A stretch of DNA of 38,926 nucleotides, from positions 1-38,926 of the forward strand of contig NZ_QPIJ01000043.1 in NCBI RefSeq assembly GCF_003336665.1, given 5' to 3'. A model generated the notes under the pieces. The model did not search any database, had not been told where the DNA came from, and worked only from the letters and a program-made list of their open reading frames with translations. Both the position numbers and the translations under genes were made by a program. The stretch's first letter is position 1, and every line of letters starts with the position of its first letter. Of this stretch, positions 24,082-33,477 are shown piece after piece. The stretch comes from Vreelandella rituensis (GTDB lineage: Bacteria > Pseudomonadota > Gammaproteobacteria > Pseudomonadales > Halomonadaceae).

Positions 24082-24951
24082 ATGACGGATTCCCCCCACT
24101 ACTCGCAGCTGGCAATCGACGACCGCGGCGTGGCCTGGCTGACGCTGGATCGCCCCGAGGTGCATAACGCCTTCGACGACAGCCTGATCGCCGAGCTCAA
24201 TGCCCACCTGACCCACCTGCATGACGCCGCCCAGCGCGGTGACGTACGGGTGGTGGTACTGGGCTCGAAAGGCAAAAGCTTCTCGGCGGGTGCCGATCTC
24301 AACTGGATGAAGCGCATGGTCGATTACGACTTTGACGCCAATCTTGCCGATTCGTACAAACTCTCGGCCTTGATGCACGGCCTGGACACTCTTCCCTGCC
24401 CCAGCATCTGCCGGGTGCAAGGCGCCACTTTCGGCGGCGCGGTGGGCCTGGCCGCCTGCTGCGATATCGTCATTGCCTCGGAAAAAGCCAAGTTCTGTCT
24501 CTCCGAAGTCCGCATCGGCCTGTCACCGGCGGTGATCAGCCCTTATGTGTTACGGGCATTGGGCGAGCGCCAGGTACGCCGTTACGCCCTCACCGCCGAG
24601 GTCATCGATTCGGCCACCGCGCTGATGCTGGATCTGGTTCATCTGGTCGTCGGGCCCGACGACCTCGACGCGGCGGTCAGCGACATGCTCGATACGCTAC
24701 TGGGTACGTCGCCTCAAGCCAGCCGAGCCACCAAGGCGCTGTTGGCGGCGGTGGCCCGCGAACCGGATAGCGACGCCACTCGTGCCCATACCTGCGACGT
24801 GATCAGCAAGCTGCGTGTCAGCCCCGAAGGTCAGGAAGGCTTGGCCAGCTTCCTGGAAAAACGTCGTCCCGCCTGGGCCCCTTCGCCAGGCCCTTCCAAT
24901 AAAGATTCTTCCGATCAAGCCTCTTCTTCCGCTACGGAGCGCCGCTCATGA
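24082..24951 (+). CDS. liuC: Methylglutaconyl-CoA hydratase
   Basis: A 289-aa crotonase-fold hydratase converting 3-methylglutaconyl-CoA to HMG-CoA. RPEVHNAFDDSLIAEL, SFSAGADLNWMKRM and GATFGGAVGLAACCDIVIAS form the CoA pocket and oxyanion hole. FCLSEVRIGLSPAVISPYVLRALG carries the catalytic Glu region. The AUH-like SFSAGADLNWMK separates it from ordinary enoyl-CoA hydratases. The last 30 residues are a Pro/Ser-rich tail ([22 protein letters not shown]), longer than the usual 260-270 aa. The start at 24082 follows GAGGT; its stop overlaps the liuD start by 4 bp, so translation is coupled. Confidence 0.93.
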   Translation: MTDSPHYSQLAIDDRGVAWLTLDRPEVHNAFDDSLIAELNAHLTHLHDAAQRGDVRVVVLGSKGKSFSAGADLNWMKRMVDYDFDANLADSYKLSALMHGLDTLPCPSICRVQGATFGGAVGLAACCDIVIASEKAKFCLSEVRIGLSPAVISPYVLRALGERQVRRYALTAEVIDSATALMLDLVHLVVGPDDLDAAVSDMLDTLLGTSPQASRATKALLAAVAREPDSDATRAHTCDVISKLRVSPEGQEGLASFLEKRRPAWAPSPGPSNKDSSDQASSSATERRS

Positions 24952-26978
24952 TATTTGATACTTTGCTGGTCGCTAACCGCGGCGAAATCGCCTGTCGCGT
25001 GATGCGCACCGCCCGCGCCATGGGCCTGAAAACCGTGGCGGTATATTCCGACGCTGATGCCAACGCCCGCCATGTGCGCGAAGCCGATGAAGCGGTACGC
25101 ATCGGCCCGGCGGCGGCACGCGAAAGTTACCTCAAGGTCGAGGCGGTGATCGAAGCCGCCAAGCGCACCGGCGCCGGTGCCGTCCACCCCGGCTACGGTT
25201 TTCTTTCCGAGAACGGCGCCTTCGTCGAAGCGCTGGACAAGGCGGGGATTGTGTTCGTCGGCCCGCCCGCCTCGGCCATTGCCGCCATGGGCGATAAATC
25301 CGCCGCCAAGGCACGCATGGCGGATGCCGGTGTGCCGCTGGTGCCCGGCTATCACGGCAACGACCAGGACGATGCCCTGCTGCGCGTGGAGGCCGATAAG
25401 ATCGGCTACCCGGTGCTGCTCAAGGCCAGCGCCGGTGGCGGCGGCAAGGGCATGCGGGTGGTTGAATCCGGCGACAACTTCCAGGCGGCACTCGATGGCT
25501 GCCGCCGTGAATCCCAGGCGGCCTTCGGCGACCAGCGCATGCTGATCGAGAAATACCTGACCCAGCCGCGTCACGTCGAAGTCCAGGTGTTCTGCGACAG
25601 CCACGGCAATGGCGTCTACCTGTTCGAGCGCGACTGCTCCGTACAGCGCCGTCACCAGAAAGTGCTCGAAGAAGCCCCGGCCCCGGGCATGACCGCACCG
25701 CTTCGCCGCGAAATGGGTGATGCCGCCGTGCGCGCCGCCAAGGAAATCGGTTACGTCGGCGCGGGCACCGTGGAATTTCTGCTCGATGCGGACGGCAGTT
25801 TCTTCTTCATGGAGATGAACACCCGCCTTCAGGTCGAGCATCCGGTCACCGAAATGATCACCGGCCAGGATCTGGTCGAGTGGCAGCTGCGCGTGGCCAT
25901 GGGGGAAGCCCTGCCCTGCACCCAGGACGAGCTGACCATTACCGGCCACAGCTTCGAGGCGCGCCTTTACGCCGAAGACCCGGAACAGGACTTCCTGCCC
26001 GCCACCGGTACGCTCAATCGCTTCGCCATGGACCTGGAAGGCGCCGGCCTGGACCCCGCCCGCGTTCGCCTGGACAGCGGCGTGGAATCCGGTGATGTGG
26101 TGTCGATGCACTACGACCCCATGCTCGCCAAGCTGATCGTTCACGGCGATGACCGAAATCAGGCCCTGGCCACGCTCAACCGCGCCCTGGCCGCTCTGGA
26201 TGTACAGGGTGTGGTCACCAACCGCGCCTTCCTGCAGCGTCTGGCCACCCACCCGGGGTTTCGTAACGTCGAGCTGGATACCCGCTTCATCGAGCGCAAC
26301 GAAGCGACCCTGTTCGCGCCACGCAGCTATTCCACCGACGAGTACGCCAGCGCCGCCCTGGTGGGCTTGAATCAACTGGCGCGGGAATGCGAGAGCGATT
26401 CCCCCTGGGACAGACACGACGGTTTCCGCCTCAACGCCCCGCATACCATTCGCATCGCCCTGTGCGACCCGGCGCATGCCCAGGACAGCGACGATTCCGC
26501 CGCGGTGGTGATTGTCGAAGGCACGCGTGAGAACGGTAACAACCCCTGGAACCTGACCATCGGCGATGAAACGCTCACCGCCTACCTGACGCCCCTTAAC
26601 GGCGATGCCGTGGCCATGACCTTGAACGGTCACCGTCGGCGCCTGCAGGCACGTCGGGACGGCAATGTGGTGGTAATGGCCGACCCCGCTGGCGAGACAC
26701 GCCTGTTCTGGCGGCGTATCGATGCCATCGATCATGGTCACCACGAAGCCGAAACCACCCTGACCGCGCCCATGCACGGCACCGTGGTGGCGCTGCTGGT
26801 CGAGCCGGGTGTGCGGGTGGAAAAGGGCATGCCGCTGATGGTCATGGAAGCCATGAAGATGGAGCACACCATGACCGCCCCCGCCGACGGCCATGTGGAA
26901 AGCTTCCACTTCCAGTCCGGGGATACCGTGAGCCAGGGCGATGTGTTGCTGGAATTCGCCGCCGACGATGCCCACTGA
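24948..26978 (+). CDS. liuD: Methylcrotonyl-CoA carboxylase, biotin-containing (alpha) subunit
   Basis: A 676-aa protein combining biotin carboxylase and biotin carrier. The N-terminal [20 protein letters not shown] (3-22), the ATP-grasp loop [34 protein letters not shown] and the [15 protein letters not shown] motif mark the carboxylase. A linker domain of about 150 residues follows. The carrier domain near the C-terminus has [11 protein letters not shown] with biotinylated Lys637. It forms the MCC holoenzyme with LiuB. The strong open frame on the opposite strand here is a codon-bias shadow. Confidence 0.95.
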   Translation: MIFDTLLVANRGEIACRVMRTARAMGLKTVAVYSDADANARHVREADEAVRIGPAAARESYLKVEAVIEAAKRTGAGAVHPGYGFLSENGAFVEALDKAGIVFVGPPASAIAAMGDKSAAKARMADAGVPLVPGYHGNDQDDALLRVEADKIGYPVLLKASAGGGGKGMRVVESGDNFQAALDGCRRESQAAFGDQRMLIEKYLTQPRHVEVQVFCDSHGNGVYLFERDCSVQRRHQKVLEEAPAPGMTAPLRREMGDAAVRAAKEIGYVGAGTVEFLLDADGSFFFMEMNTRLQVEHPVTEMITGQDLVEWQLRVAMGEALPCTQDELTITGHSFEARLYAEDPEQDFLPATGTLNRFAMDLEGAGLDPARVRLDSGVESGDVVSMHYDPMLAKLIVHGDDRNQALATLNRALAALDVQGVVTNRAFLQRLATHPGFRNVELDTRFIERNEATLFAPRSYSTDEYASAALVGLNQLARECESDSPWDRHDGFRLNAPHTIRIALCDPAHAQDSDDSAAVVIVEGTRENGNNPWNLTIGDETLTAYLTPLNGDAVAMTLNGHRRRLQARRDGNVVVMADPAGETRLFWRRIDAIDHGHHEAETTLTAPMHGTVVALLVEPGVRVEKGMPLMVMEAMKMEHTMTAPADGHVESFHFQSGDTVSQGDVLLEFAADDAH

Positions 26979-26991
26979 CCAGGAGAACGAC

Positions 26992-27900
26992 ATGTCACTT
27001 CCTTCCTCCGTGCGCCTGTTCGAGGTTGGCCCCCGGGACGGCCTGCAAAACGAACCCGGCCCGATCATTGCCACCGCCACCAAGATCGAATTCATTCATC
27101 GCCTGGCAGCGGCGGGCATGACCCATATCGAAGCGGCAAGCTTCGTCTCGCCCAAATGGGTGCCGCAGATGGGCGATGCCGCCGAGGTCATGGCGGGTAT
27201 CTCCCGCCGGCCCGGTGTGGTCTATTCGGCGCTCACGCCTAACCTGCGCGGCCTGGAAGGCGCCATTGCCGCCGGCGTGGAGGAGGTAGCGGTGTTCGGT
27301 GCGGCCTCGGAGGCTTTTTCGCAAAAGAACATCAACTGCTCCGTGGCGGAATCTCTCAAGCGTTTCGAACCGGTGCTCGAGCGTGCCCGTGAGGCCAATG
27401 TGCGGGTGCGCGGCTATGTTTCCTGCGTGCTGGGCTGCCCTTACGAAGGCCAGATCGCCCCCGCCAAGGTCGCCGAGGTGTCCAAGGCGCTGCATGACAT
27501 GGGCTGCTATGAAGTCTCGCTGGGCGACACCATCGGCACCGGCACGCCGCTGGCGGCCAAACGCATGGTCGAGGCGGTCAGCCGGGAGATACCCGTCACG
27601 CAGCTTGCCGCGCATTTCCACGACACCTACGGCCAGGCACTGGCCAATCTCTATGCCGTCATGGAAGAAGGCATTCAGGTGATCGACAGCGCCACCGCCG
27701 GCCTGGGGGGCTGCCCCTACGCCAAGGGTGCTTCGGGCAATGTGGCCAGCGAAGATGTGCTTTATTTACTGGAAGGGCTCGGCATCAGGACCGGGATCGA
27801 TCTTCAGGCCGTGATCGATACCGGCTATTGGATAACCGCTGAGCTAGGCCGCAAACCCAGCTCCAAGGTGGCATTGGCAAAGGGCTGTGTCGGCGCTTGA
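26992..27900 (+). CDS. liuE: Hydroxymethylglutaryl-CoA lyase
   Basis: A 302-aa TIM-barrel lyase that splits HMG-CoA into acetoacetate and acetyl-CoA, the last step of the leucine route here. [19 protein letters not shown] carries the Asp/Arg pair at the active site. [26 protein letters not shown] and [14 protein letters not shown] (metal ligands) follow, and [16 protein letters not shown] holds the catalytic Cys. The start at 26992 has AGGAG with ideal spacing, 13 bp after liuD. Acetoacetate must be activated by an enzyme encoded elsewhere. Confidence 0.95.
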   Translation: MSLPSSVRLFEVGPRDGLQNEPGPIIATATKIEFIHRLAAAGMTHIEAASFVSPKWVPQMGDAAEVMAGISRRPGVVYSALTPNLRGLEGAIAAGVEEVAVFGAASEAFSQKNINCSVAESLKRFEPVLERAREANVRVRGYVSCVLGCPYEGQIAPAKVAEVSKALHDMGCYEVSLGDTIGTGTPLAAKRMVEAVSREIPVTQLAAHFHDTYGQALANLYAVMEEGIQVIDSATAGLGGCPYAKGASGNVASEDVLYLLEGLGIRTGIDLQAVIDTGYWITAELGRKPSSKVALAKGCVGA

Positions 27901-27913
27901 TGCACCAGCCTCT

Positions 27914-27930
27914 ATCGCACTGACTGCGAT
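27914..27930. repeat. Small hairpin between liuE and the synthetase gene
   Basis: ATCGCA (27914-27919) and TGCGAT (27925-27930) are exact complements with a 5-nt loop, 13 bp past the liuE stop codon. With no T-run it is more likely an mRNA processing or stability element, or an operator for the next gene, than a terminator. Confidence 0.35.
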
Positions 27931-27971
27931 GCCAAGCCGTTCGGACAACAACAATCTTCGGAGAAACGCTC

Positions 27972-29672
27972 ATGAACAATCCCCAACTGCCGGTACTTCC
28001 CAGTTACACCAGCAGCACCGCTGCCAAGCCGTTGATCGGCATGACCATCGGCGACAAATTCGATGAAATCGCGGCACTTTATCCAGACAACGATGCGCTG
28101 ATCGTTCTGCATCAGGACATTCAATGGAGCTACCGCCAGCTTCAGGAGGAAGTGAACCGTTGCGCCCGCGCCCTGCTGGCGGTGGGTGTCAAGCGCGGCG
28201 ATCGCGTGGCAATCTGGGCACCCAACTGCAGCGAGTGGACGCTGACCCAATTCGCCACCGCCAAACTGGGCGCGATCCTGGTCAACATCAACCCGGCCTA
28301 CCGCACCCATGAGCTGGAATACGCTCTGAATCAGTCCGAAGCACGCTTTCTGATCACCGCCAACGCCTTCAAAAGCTCCAATTACGGCGAGATGGTGTAT
28401 GAACTGGCGCCGGAGCTTAAAGCGTCAGCCGAAGGTCACCTGAAGTCCCAGAAACTGCCCTACCTCGAGTGCGTGATCAACTTGAGCGACGACAAGCATG
28501 ACGGCATGTGGCGCTGGGCGGACTTCATGGCCGAATCAAACGCTATCAGCCAAACCGACGTCGACGACCTGCAAGCCACCCTGCAGTTCGATGATGCGAT
28601 CAATATCCAGTACACCTCGGGTACCACCGGTTTCCCCAAGGGCGCCACGCTTTCGCATCATAACATTCTCAACAACGGCTTCTTCGTCGCTGAAAGCATG
28701 GGCTTTACCAGCGAAGACCGCCTGGTGATTCCGGTGCCGCTCTACCATTGCTTCGGCATGGTGATGGGCAACCTGGGCTGCATGACCCACGGGGCGGCGA
28801 TGATCTACCCCGGCGAAGGCTTCGACCCTGCCGGCGTGCTCCAGGCCGTTCACGAGCAACGTGCCACGGCACTCTACGGTGTGCCCACGATGTTCATTGC
28901 CGAACTCGAACACCCGGACTTCGCCAGTTTCGATCTTTCCACCTTGCGCACCGGCATCATGGCGGGCTCCATCTGTCCCAGCGCCGTGATGCAGCAAGTG
29001 ATTGAAAAAATGCACATGAAAGGCGTACAGATCGCCTATGGCATGACCGAAACCAGCCCGGTTTCCACCCAGACCGGTGCCGACGACAGCATCGAAAAGC
29101 GTGTTTCCACCGTGGGCCGCACTCAGCCACACCTGGAAAGCAAGATCGTCGACCCCGGCAATGGCGGGATTCTGCCGCGCGGTGAAATCGGTGAACTGTG
29201 CACGCGTGGCTATAGCGTGATGCTCAAGTACTGGAACAATGAAAAGGCCACTGCCGAAGCCATTGATGAAGCCGGCTGGATGCATACCGGTGACCTGGCC
29301 ACCATGGACGAAGAAGGTTATTTGCAGATCGTCGGGCGGATCAAGGACATGGTGATTCGCGGCGGCGAGAACGTCTATCCCAAGGAAATCGAAGAGTTTC
29401 TCTACAGCCATCCCGCCATCTCGGAAGTTCAGGTCACCGGCGTGCCCGACAAGAAATATGGCGAAGAGTTGATTGCCTGGGTCAAGCTGAACAGCACCTC
29501 GGAAGACGTCACCGCTGATGACCTTCGCGCCTTCTGCAAGGGCAAGATCACTCACTTCAAGATCCCGCGCTACTTCAAGTTCGTCGATGAGTTCCCGATG
29601 ACCGTCACCGGCAAGATCCAGAAATTCAAGATGCGTGAAATCTCCATCGAAGAGCTTGGTCTGGAGAAGTGA
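27972..29672 (+). CDS. AMP-dependent acyl-CoA synthetase
   Basis: A 566-aa adenylate-forming enzyme that activates a carboxylic acid to its CoA thioester. The ATP loop [19 protein letters not shown] lies near residues 214-232. The [10 protein letters not shown] motif, then [20 protein letters not shown] with [20 protein letters not shown] and the C-terminal Lys in [12 protein letters not shown] complete the core set. Overall it resembles medium-chain/ACSF2-like or LiuR-regulon AMP-acid ligases. From the context the acid may be isovalerate, 2-methylbutyrate or another branched short acid; the sequence does not fix this. It lies 71 bp after liuE with a good AGGAG-like site (CGGAGAAAC), and its end overlaps the methyltransferase start. 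Confidence 0.9.
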   Translation: MNNPQLPVLPSYTSSTAAKPLIGMTIGDKFDEIAALYPDNDALIVLHQDIQWSYRQLQEEVNRCARALLAVGVKRGDRVAIWAPNCSEWTLTQFATAKLGAILVNINPAYRTHELEYALNQSEARFLITANAFKSSNYGEMVYELAPELKASAEGHLKSQKLPYLECVINLSDDKHDGMWRWADFMAESNAISQTDVDDLQATLQFDDAINIQYTSGTTGFPKGATLSHHNILNNGFFVAESMGFTSEDRLVIPVPLYHCFGMVMGNLGCMTHGAAMIYPGEGFDPAGVLQAVHEQRATALYGVPTMFIAELEHPDFASFDLSTLRTGIMAGSICPSAVMQQVIEKMHMKGVQIAYGMTETSPVSTQTGADDSIEKRVSTVGRTQPHLESKIVDPGNGGILPRGEIGELCTRGYSVMLKYWNNEKATAEAIDEAGWMHTGDLATMDEEGYLQIVGRIKDMVIRGGENVYPKEIEEFLYSHPAISEVQVTGVPDKKYGEELIAWVKLNSTSEDVTADDLRAFCKGKITHFKIPRYFKFVDEFPMTVTGKIQKFKMREISIEELGLEK

Positions 29673-30499
29673 GCCTCTCTAACCACTACCAACAATATCT
29701 CAGCGTGGAAGACGTGCTCGGCCGGGTGGCCGAGCACTACCCCGCGGGGGCGTCGTATTATCAGCTGGCGCCGCTGGACCAATTGCATATCGGCGGGCTC
29801 AAGGCCTCGCATCGGCTGCTGAACCTGCTGAATGCCGGCACTCATCCCCGAGTGCTGGATATTGGCGCGGGCGTCGGTGGTTTGATGCGCCAGGCTGCCC
29901 AGCAAGGCTTTACGCTGGTCGGGTTGGATATCACCCACGCTTTCAACCGCCTCAACCAGGGCTTATCCCGCCAGCTGGGGCTGGAACATCAGCTCCATGC
30001 GATCACCGGCGACGCCATGGCGCTGCCTTTTCCCGATTCCAGCTTCGATGCGGTGCTGTTTCAGCACAGCTTTCTCAATATGCCGGATACCGCCAAGGTA
30101 CTTGCGGAATGTCGCCGCGTACTGCGCCCCGGTGGCGTCGTGGTCATGCATGAGGTGGTTAGCGGGCCAAATGCAGCGTCACTGCGCTACCCGGTGCCCT
30201 GGGCCAGCGATCCTCAGCATTCCTGCTTGATGCCTGCCGCGATGTTGCTGGAAAAAATGCGCAAGGCGGGACTTCAGCTGGAGCATGTTGAAGATTGGAG
30301 CGCCGATGCCTTGGCCTGGCGTCAACGACAGCGAGAAAAAGAAACCCTTTCCACTCAACATGATGGCCAATCCAAACCCGCCCCGGCGCTATCGCCCCAA
30401 CTTATTTTCGGCCAACGTTTCATGGAAATGGGCAAGAATCTGGTAAAAAACCTGGCCGATGAAGCGATCCAGGTGGTGGAAATCAAAGCGAGTTGCTAG
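29669..30499 (+). CDS. Class I SAM-dependent methyltransferase, substrate unknown
   Basis: A 276-aa protein starting with GTG at 29669, which overlaps the synthetase stop codon by 4 bp (GTGA). GGAGAA upstream supports this start. Motif [21 protein letters not shown] (about 61-80) binds S-adenosylmethionine, motif II includes [14 protein letters not shown], and [27 protein letters not shown] is typical of Methyltransf_11 enzymes. [18 protein letters not shown] is the post-motif strand. The family includes ubiquinone, sterol and small-molecule methyltransferases, so the substrate is open. The tight coupling to an acyl-CoA synthetase at the end of a catabolic operon is unusual for a housekeeping methyltransferase. 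Confidence 0.85.
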   Translation: MSLSNHYQQYLSVEDVLGRVAEHYPAGASYYQLAPLDQLHIGGLKASHRLLNLLNAGTHPRVLDIGAGVGGLMRQAAQQGFTLVGLDITHAFNRLNQGLSRQLGLEHQLHAITGDAMALPFPDSSFDAVLFQHSFLNMPDTAKVLAECRRVLRPGGVVVMHEVVSGPNAASLRYPVPWASDPQHSCLMPAAMLLEKMRKAGLQLEHVEDWSADALAWRQRQREKETLSTQHDGQSKPAPALSPQLIFGQRFMEMGKNLVKNLADEAIQVVEIKASC

Positions 30500-30552
30500 T
30501 CTGAGTGGATCACTATTTTCCCCATCCGCATCAGGATGAAGAGAGGATAGCT

Positions 30553-31113
30553 ATGAAACGCTTGGCTTGGGCAGCGCTTTTAAGCCTTACCCCGTTTCTT
30601 TATAGCCATGCCGACCAAGGCATTATCCTGGCGTACAGCACACCGGATAGTGAACTGCTTAAGCTCGATAACGGTGTAATCATCGAAGGCAGTCACTTGA
30701 GCAGCCAAGATACCTACACCTCGGGGTTTCGTGTCACGGCAGGTTTTACTCTCTGGCAGTTACCCCGGCTGGATCTCGGCGCCGAACTGGCTTACCGCGA
30801 AAGCGATGAAGTACCTATCGATGCCGGCACCAGCAGCATGCTGATCGATACACTCAGTCTAGGCGGTGCACTGGTGGCTGGGATTCGCATGGGGGCATTC
30901 AGCGTTTATGCCAAGTCCGGCCTGACCGAATGGCGTGGCGAATCAAATAATCCGCGCCAACTGCATGATAAAGGCGGCACCGCCAACATTGAGGGGTTTG
31001 GCGCCACAATGACCATCAATCGACTGGTCAGCCGCCTGGAATACGAACGTATCGACGCCTCTAACCTGAGCCATCTCAACCAACTGACCGCCTCGGTGCA
31101 TTTGCCGTTTTGA
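30553..31113 (+). CDS. Small outer-membrane beta-barrel protein
   Basis: A 186-aa precursor. The signal peptide is MKRLAWAALLSLTPFLYSHA with cleavage likely after residue 20, before DQGIILAYS. The mature part has alternating hydrophobic strands (SGFRVTAGFTLW, LDLGAELAYRES, LSLGGALVAGIRMG, FSVYAKSGLTEW, LVSRLEYERID) and ends in Phe (ASVHLPF), the sorting signal for outer-membrane barrels. About eight strands fit the OmpW/OmpA-like small barrels, but I do not recognise the family. GAGAGGATAG precedes the start. The gene is 53 bp after the methyltransferase and may share its transcript; the cargo or role is unknown. Confidence 0.7.
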   Translation: MKRLAWAALLSLTPFLYSHADQGIILAYSTPDSELLKLDNGVIIEGSHLSSQDTYTSGFRVTAGFTLWQLPRLDLGAELAYRESDEVPIDAGTSSMLIDTLSLGGALVAGIRMGAFSVYAKSGLTEWRGESNNPRQLHDKGGTANIEGFGATMTINRLVSRLEYERIDASNLSHLNQLTASVHLPF

Positions 31114-31123
31114 AAGCTTTTTC

Positions 31124-31156
31124 GCTTTAAAAGACAGCACCTCTGCTTTTTTAAGC
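31124..31156. terminator. Bidirectional terminator between the barrel protein and rluF
   Basis: A 14-bp imperfect stem (31124-31137 with 31143-31156, two mismatches, 5-nt loop) sits in the 47-bp gap between convergent genes. A-rich and T-rich arms give a T-run on each strand, so it can stop transcription both ways. Confidence 0.6.
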
Positions 31157-31160
31157 CTGT

Positions 31161-32228
31161 CTATTTCCCGGGTTTGGCGCGGCGCGTATTGCCTCGGGTT
31201 TTTGGCCCGGTGCCGGGCGGCCCTGTCTTCTTGCCCCGAACGGCTTGAGGCTTGGCTCCCGGCTTGCCACTGGGTTTAGGCTTTGCTTTCGATGCAGGCT
31301 TGGATTTGGCTGCAGCTTTTGGTTTGGCACCGGCTTTGAATTTCGCGCCAGGTTTGGGCTTAGAGCCCGGTTTAGACTTTGAACCAGCGTTGGGCTTCGA
31401 ACCTGGCTTTGAACCAGGTTGAGCTTTGGAAGCGGATCTTTTGTTGACAGGCGTTTTTTTCCCCGAGGTTTTGCCTGCTGGGGGGTTGGCTTGCATGTCC
31501 GCTTGGGAAGTCGACTGCTCCGTCAAGGCAATGATCGTTTCCACTTCACGCTGGGTTAAATCACGCCAATCGCCCAACGCCAGTCCCTTTAAAGAAACGT
31601 TCATGATCCGGTAGCGAATAAGCTGCGTGACTTCATAGCCGAAGTATTCGCACATTCGGCGTATCTGGCGATTTAAGCCTTGTACCAGGGTAATCGTGAA
31701 AACGTTGGCCGATTGCTTGACCACTGGGCATTTCTTGGTCACTTTCCCTAGGATAGGCACCCCACCGCTCATGCCCGCAATAAACTCATCGGTAATTGGT
31801 TTATTAACCGTTACCTGATATTCTTTTTCGTGGCTGTTATTGGCGCGAAGAATCTTGTTGACCAGATCCCCATTGTTCGTCAGAAAAATAAGCCCTTGGG
31901 AATCCTTGTCCAGGCGGCCTATGGGAAAGATGCGCGCCCCATGTTTAACGAAATCGACGATATTGTCCTTTTCGCTCGGTTCCGTGGTACTGACAATACC
32001 CACCGGCTTGTTCAGCGCGATGAGAATCAAGTCGTCTTCTTCCTGCGGCTCGATGGGCTGCCCATTCACTTTAACCAAGTCACCTGAAAACACCTGGTCG
32101 CCCGTGGTGGCGCGTTTTCCATTGATGTAAACGTTGCCTTGTTCAACAAAACGATCGGCCTCGCGCCTGGAACACAGGCCGCTTTCGCTGATGTATTTAT
32201 TGATACGAGTCGAAGCTTTCAGCACCAT
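31161..32228 (-). CDS. rluF: 23S rRNA pseudouridine(2604) synthase RluF, with long basic tail
   Basis: A 355-aa enzyme. An S4 RNA-binding domain opens with [22 protein letters not shown] (7-28), followed by the RsuA/RluF-type catalytic domain with Asp107 in [15 protein letters not shown]. The stretches [32 protein letters not shown] and [20 protein letters not shown] closely follow E. coli RluF. From about residue 245 the protein ends in a tail of about 110 residues of Lys/Pro/Gly/Ser/Ala repeats (units like [18 protein letters not shown]), likely for RNA binding. The start at 32228 is set by homology; no strong ribosome-binding site is seen and a start at 32279 would add 17 residues. Confidence 0.88.
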   Translation of the reverse strand: MVLKASTRINKYISESGLCSRREADRFVEQGNVYINGKRATTGDQVFSGDLVKVNGQPIEPQEEDDLILIALNKPVGIVSTTEPSEKDNIVDFVKHGARIFPIGRLDKDSQGLIFLTNNGDLVNKILRANNSHEKEYQVTVNKPITDEFIAGMSGGVPILGKVTKKCPVVKQSANVFTITLVQGLNRQIRRMCEYFGYEVTQLIRYRIMNVSLKGLALGDWRDLTQREVETIIALTEQSTSQADMQANPPAGKTSGKKTPVNKRSASKAQPGSKPGSKPNAGSKSKPGSKPKPGAKFKAGAKPKAAAKSKPASKAKPKPSGKPGAKPQAVRGKKTGPPGTGPKTRGNTRRAKPGK

Positions 32229-32401
32229 GTTGTTTTGCCACCACGCCTGAATAAGAGAAAACCCGGCCACTCGCAGCATGCACGGCGAGAAAAGCCATCA
32301 TCGGCCAACAATTGATTTAAGAACCCTAAGGATACCCTAACCAGGCAAAGAGGGTCACCATGGCCTGGTGGTACGTCGGCAAACACAAAGGAAAAGCAGA
32401 T

Positions 32402-33457
32402 ATGGCTGACAAACATTTCCTGCTGAAGTTTGGGATCGAGCATCCTATCGTGCAGGCACCCATGGCCGGGGTTTCCACTCCCGAGCTGGCCGCCGCCGTT
32501 TCCAATGCGGGTGCCTTAGGCTCGATAGGTCTAGGGGCGAGCTCCGTCAGTGGCGCGCGCGAGATGATAAAAAACACTCACAAACTCACAACCCAGCCAT
32601 TTAACGTGAACCTGTTTTGCCACCAGCCGGCGAAAATTGACAAGGAGGCTGAAGCGGCATGGCTGAGGCATTTATCGCCTTTCTTCAGCGAGATGCAGGC
32701 GCAGCCACCGGCGGAGTTAAGCGAGATATATCAGACGCTTATCGACAACGAAGAAATGCTGGATATGCTGCTTGAAGAAAAGCCGCCTGTTGTCAGTTTT
32801 CACTTTGGGCTGCCCTCTCAAGGGTTCATCGATGCCCTGAAAGCACAGGGCATCCTGCTGTTAAGCTGCGCGACCACGCTTGAAGAAGCGCAACAGGCTG
32901 AAGCGGCGGGTATCGATGCGATCGTGGCGCAAGGCATGGAAGCAGGTGGCCATCGTGGGGCGTTTTCCGCAGACAATGATGAGCAAATGGGCACCCTGCC
33001 CCTCACCCGGCTGCTGGCGTCACATGTCTCGCTTCCAATAATCGCTGCCGGCGGGATCATGGATGGGGCGTCTATCAACGCGGCCCTAACGTTAGGTGCC
33101 TCGGCGGTTCAAATGGGGACCGCGTTCATTCTGTGCCCCGAATCCTCGGCAAACAGCGCCTATCGCGAAGAATTGAAAAGCCCTCGGGCACATCATACGC
33201 AAATCACCGCCGTCATCTCGGGCAGACCTGCGCGCGGCATCATTAACCGAATGCATACCGACGTCGCCCAGTGCGATGGTGTCACATTGCCGGACTACCC
33301 TATCGCCTATGATGCAGCAAAATCGCTTAACGCTGCAGCGATGACCAAGGGACACAGTGACTTTGCCGCCCATTGGGCCGGCCAGGGCGCACCCTTGGCC
33401 AGGGAGCTACTTGCTGAAGAGCTGATCCGCACTCTCTTGGCAGAAATGCAACGCTAA
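32402..33457 (+). CDS. Nitronate monooxygenase family flavoprotein
   Basis: A 351-aa FMN-dependent TIM-barrel enzyme of the NMO (2-nitropropane dioxygenase) family. The N-terminus [31 protein letters not shown] is diagnostic, as are [19 protein letters not shown], the [12 protein letters not shown] motif with the catalytic His, and the phosphate-binding [32 protein letters not shown]. It oxidises nitronates, including the toxin 3-nitropropionate, to aldehydes or ketoacids. The start at 32402 has AAAGGA upstream; 14 earlier codons were rejected. Monocistronic; divergent from rluF and convergent with the GH65 gene 20 bp away. Confidence 0.9.
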   Translation: MADKHFLLKFGIEHPIVQAPMAGVSTPELAAAVSNAGALGSIGLGASSVSGAREMIKNTHKLTTQPFNVNLFCHQPAKIDKEAEAAWLRHLSPFFSEMQAQPPAELSEIYQTLIDNEEMLDMLLEEKPPVVSFHFGLPSQGFIDALKAQGILLLSCATTLEEAQQAEAAGIDAIVAQGMEAGGHRGAFSADNDEQMGTLPLTRLLASHVSLPIIAAGGIMDGASINAALTLGASAVQMGTAFILCPESSANSAYREELKSPRAHHTQITAVISGRPARGIINRMHTDVAQCDGVTLPDYPIAYDAAKSLNAAAMTKGHSDFAAHWAGQGAPLARELLAEELIRTLLAEMQR

Positions 33458-33477
33458 GAGCCCAGCATGCGGTTGGC

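Noticed and set aside
24915..27095. 726-codon open frame on the strand opposite liuD
   Set aside because: The forward strand clearly encodes a biotin carboxylase. The reverse frame is a codon-bias shadow in GC-rich DNA, His/Gly/Ala-rich with no domain.
28536..29555. 339-codon reverse frame opposite the acyl-CoA synthetase
   Set aside because: All synthetase core motifs are on the forward strand; the reverse product has low complexity and no start signal.
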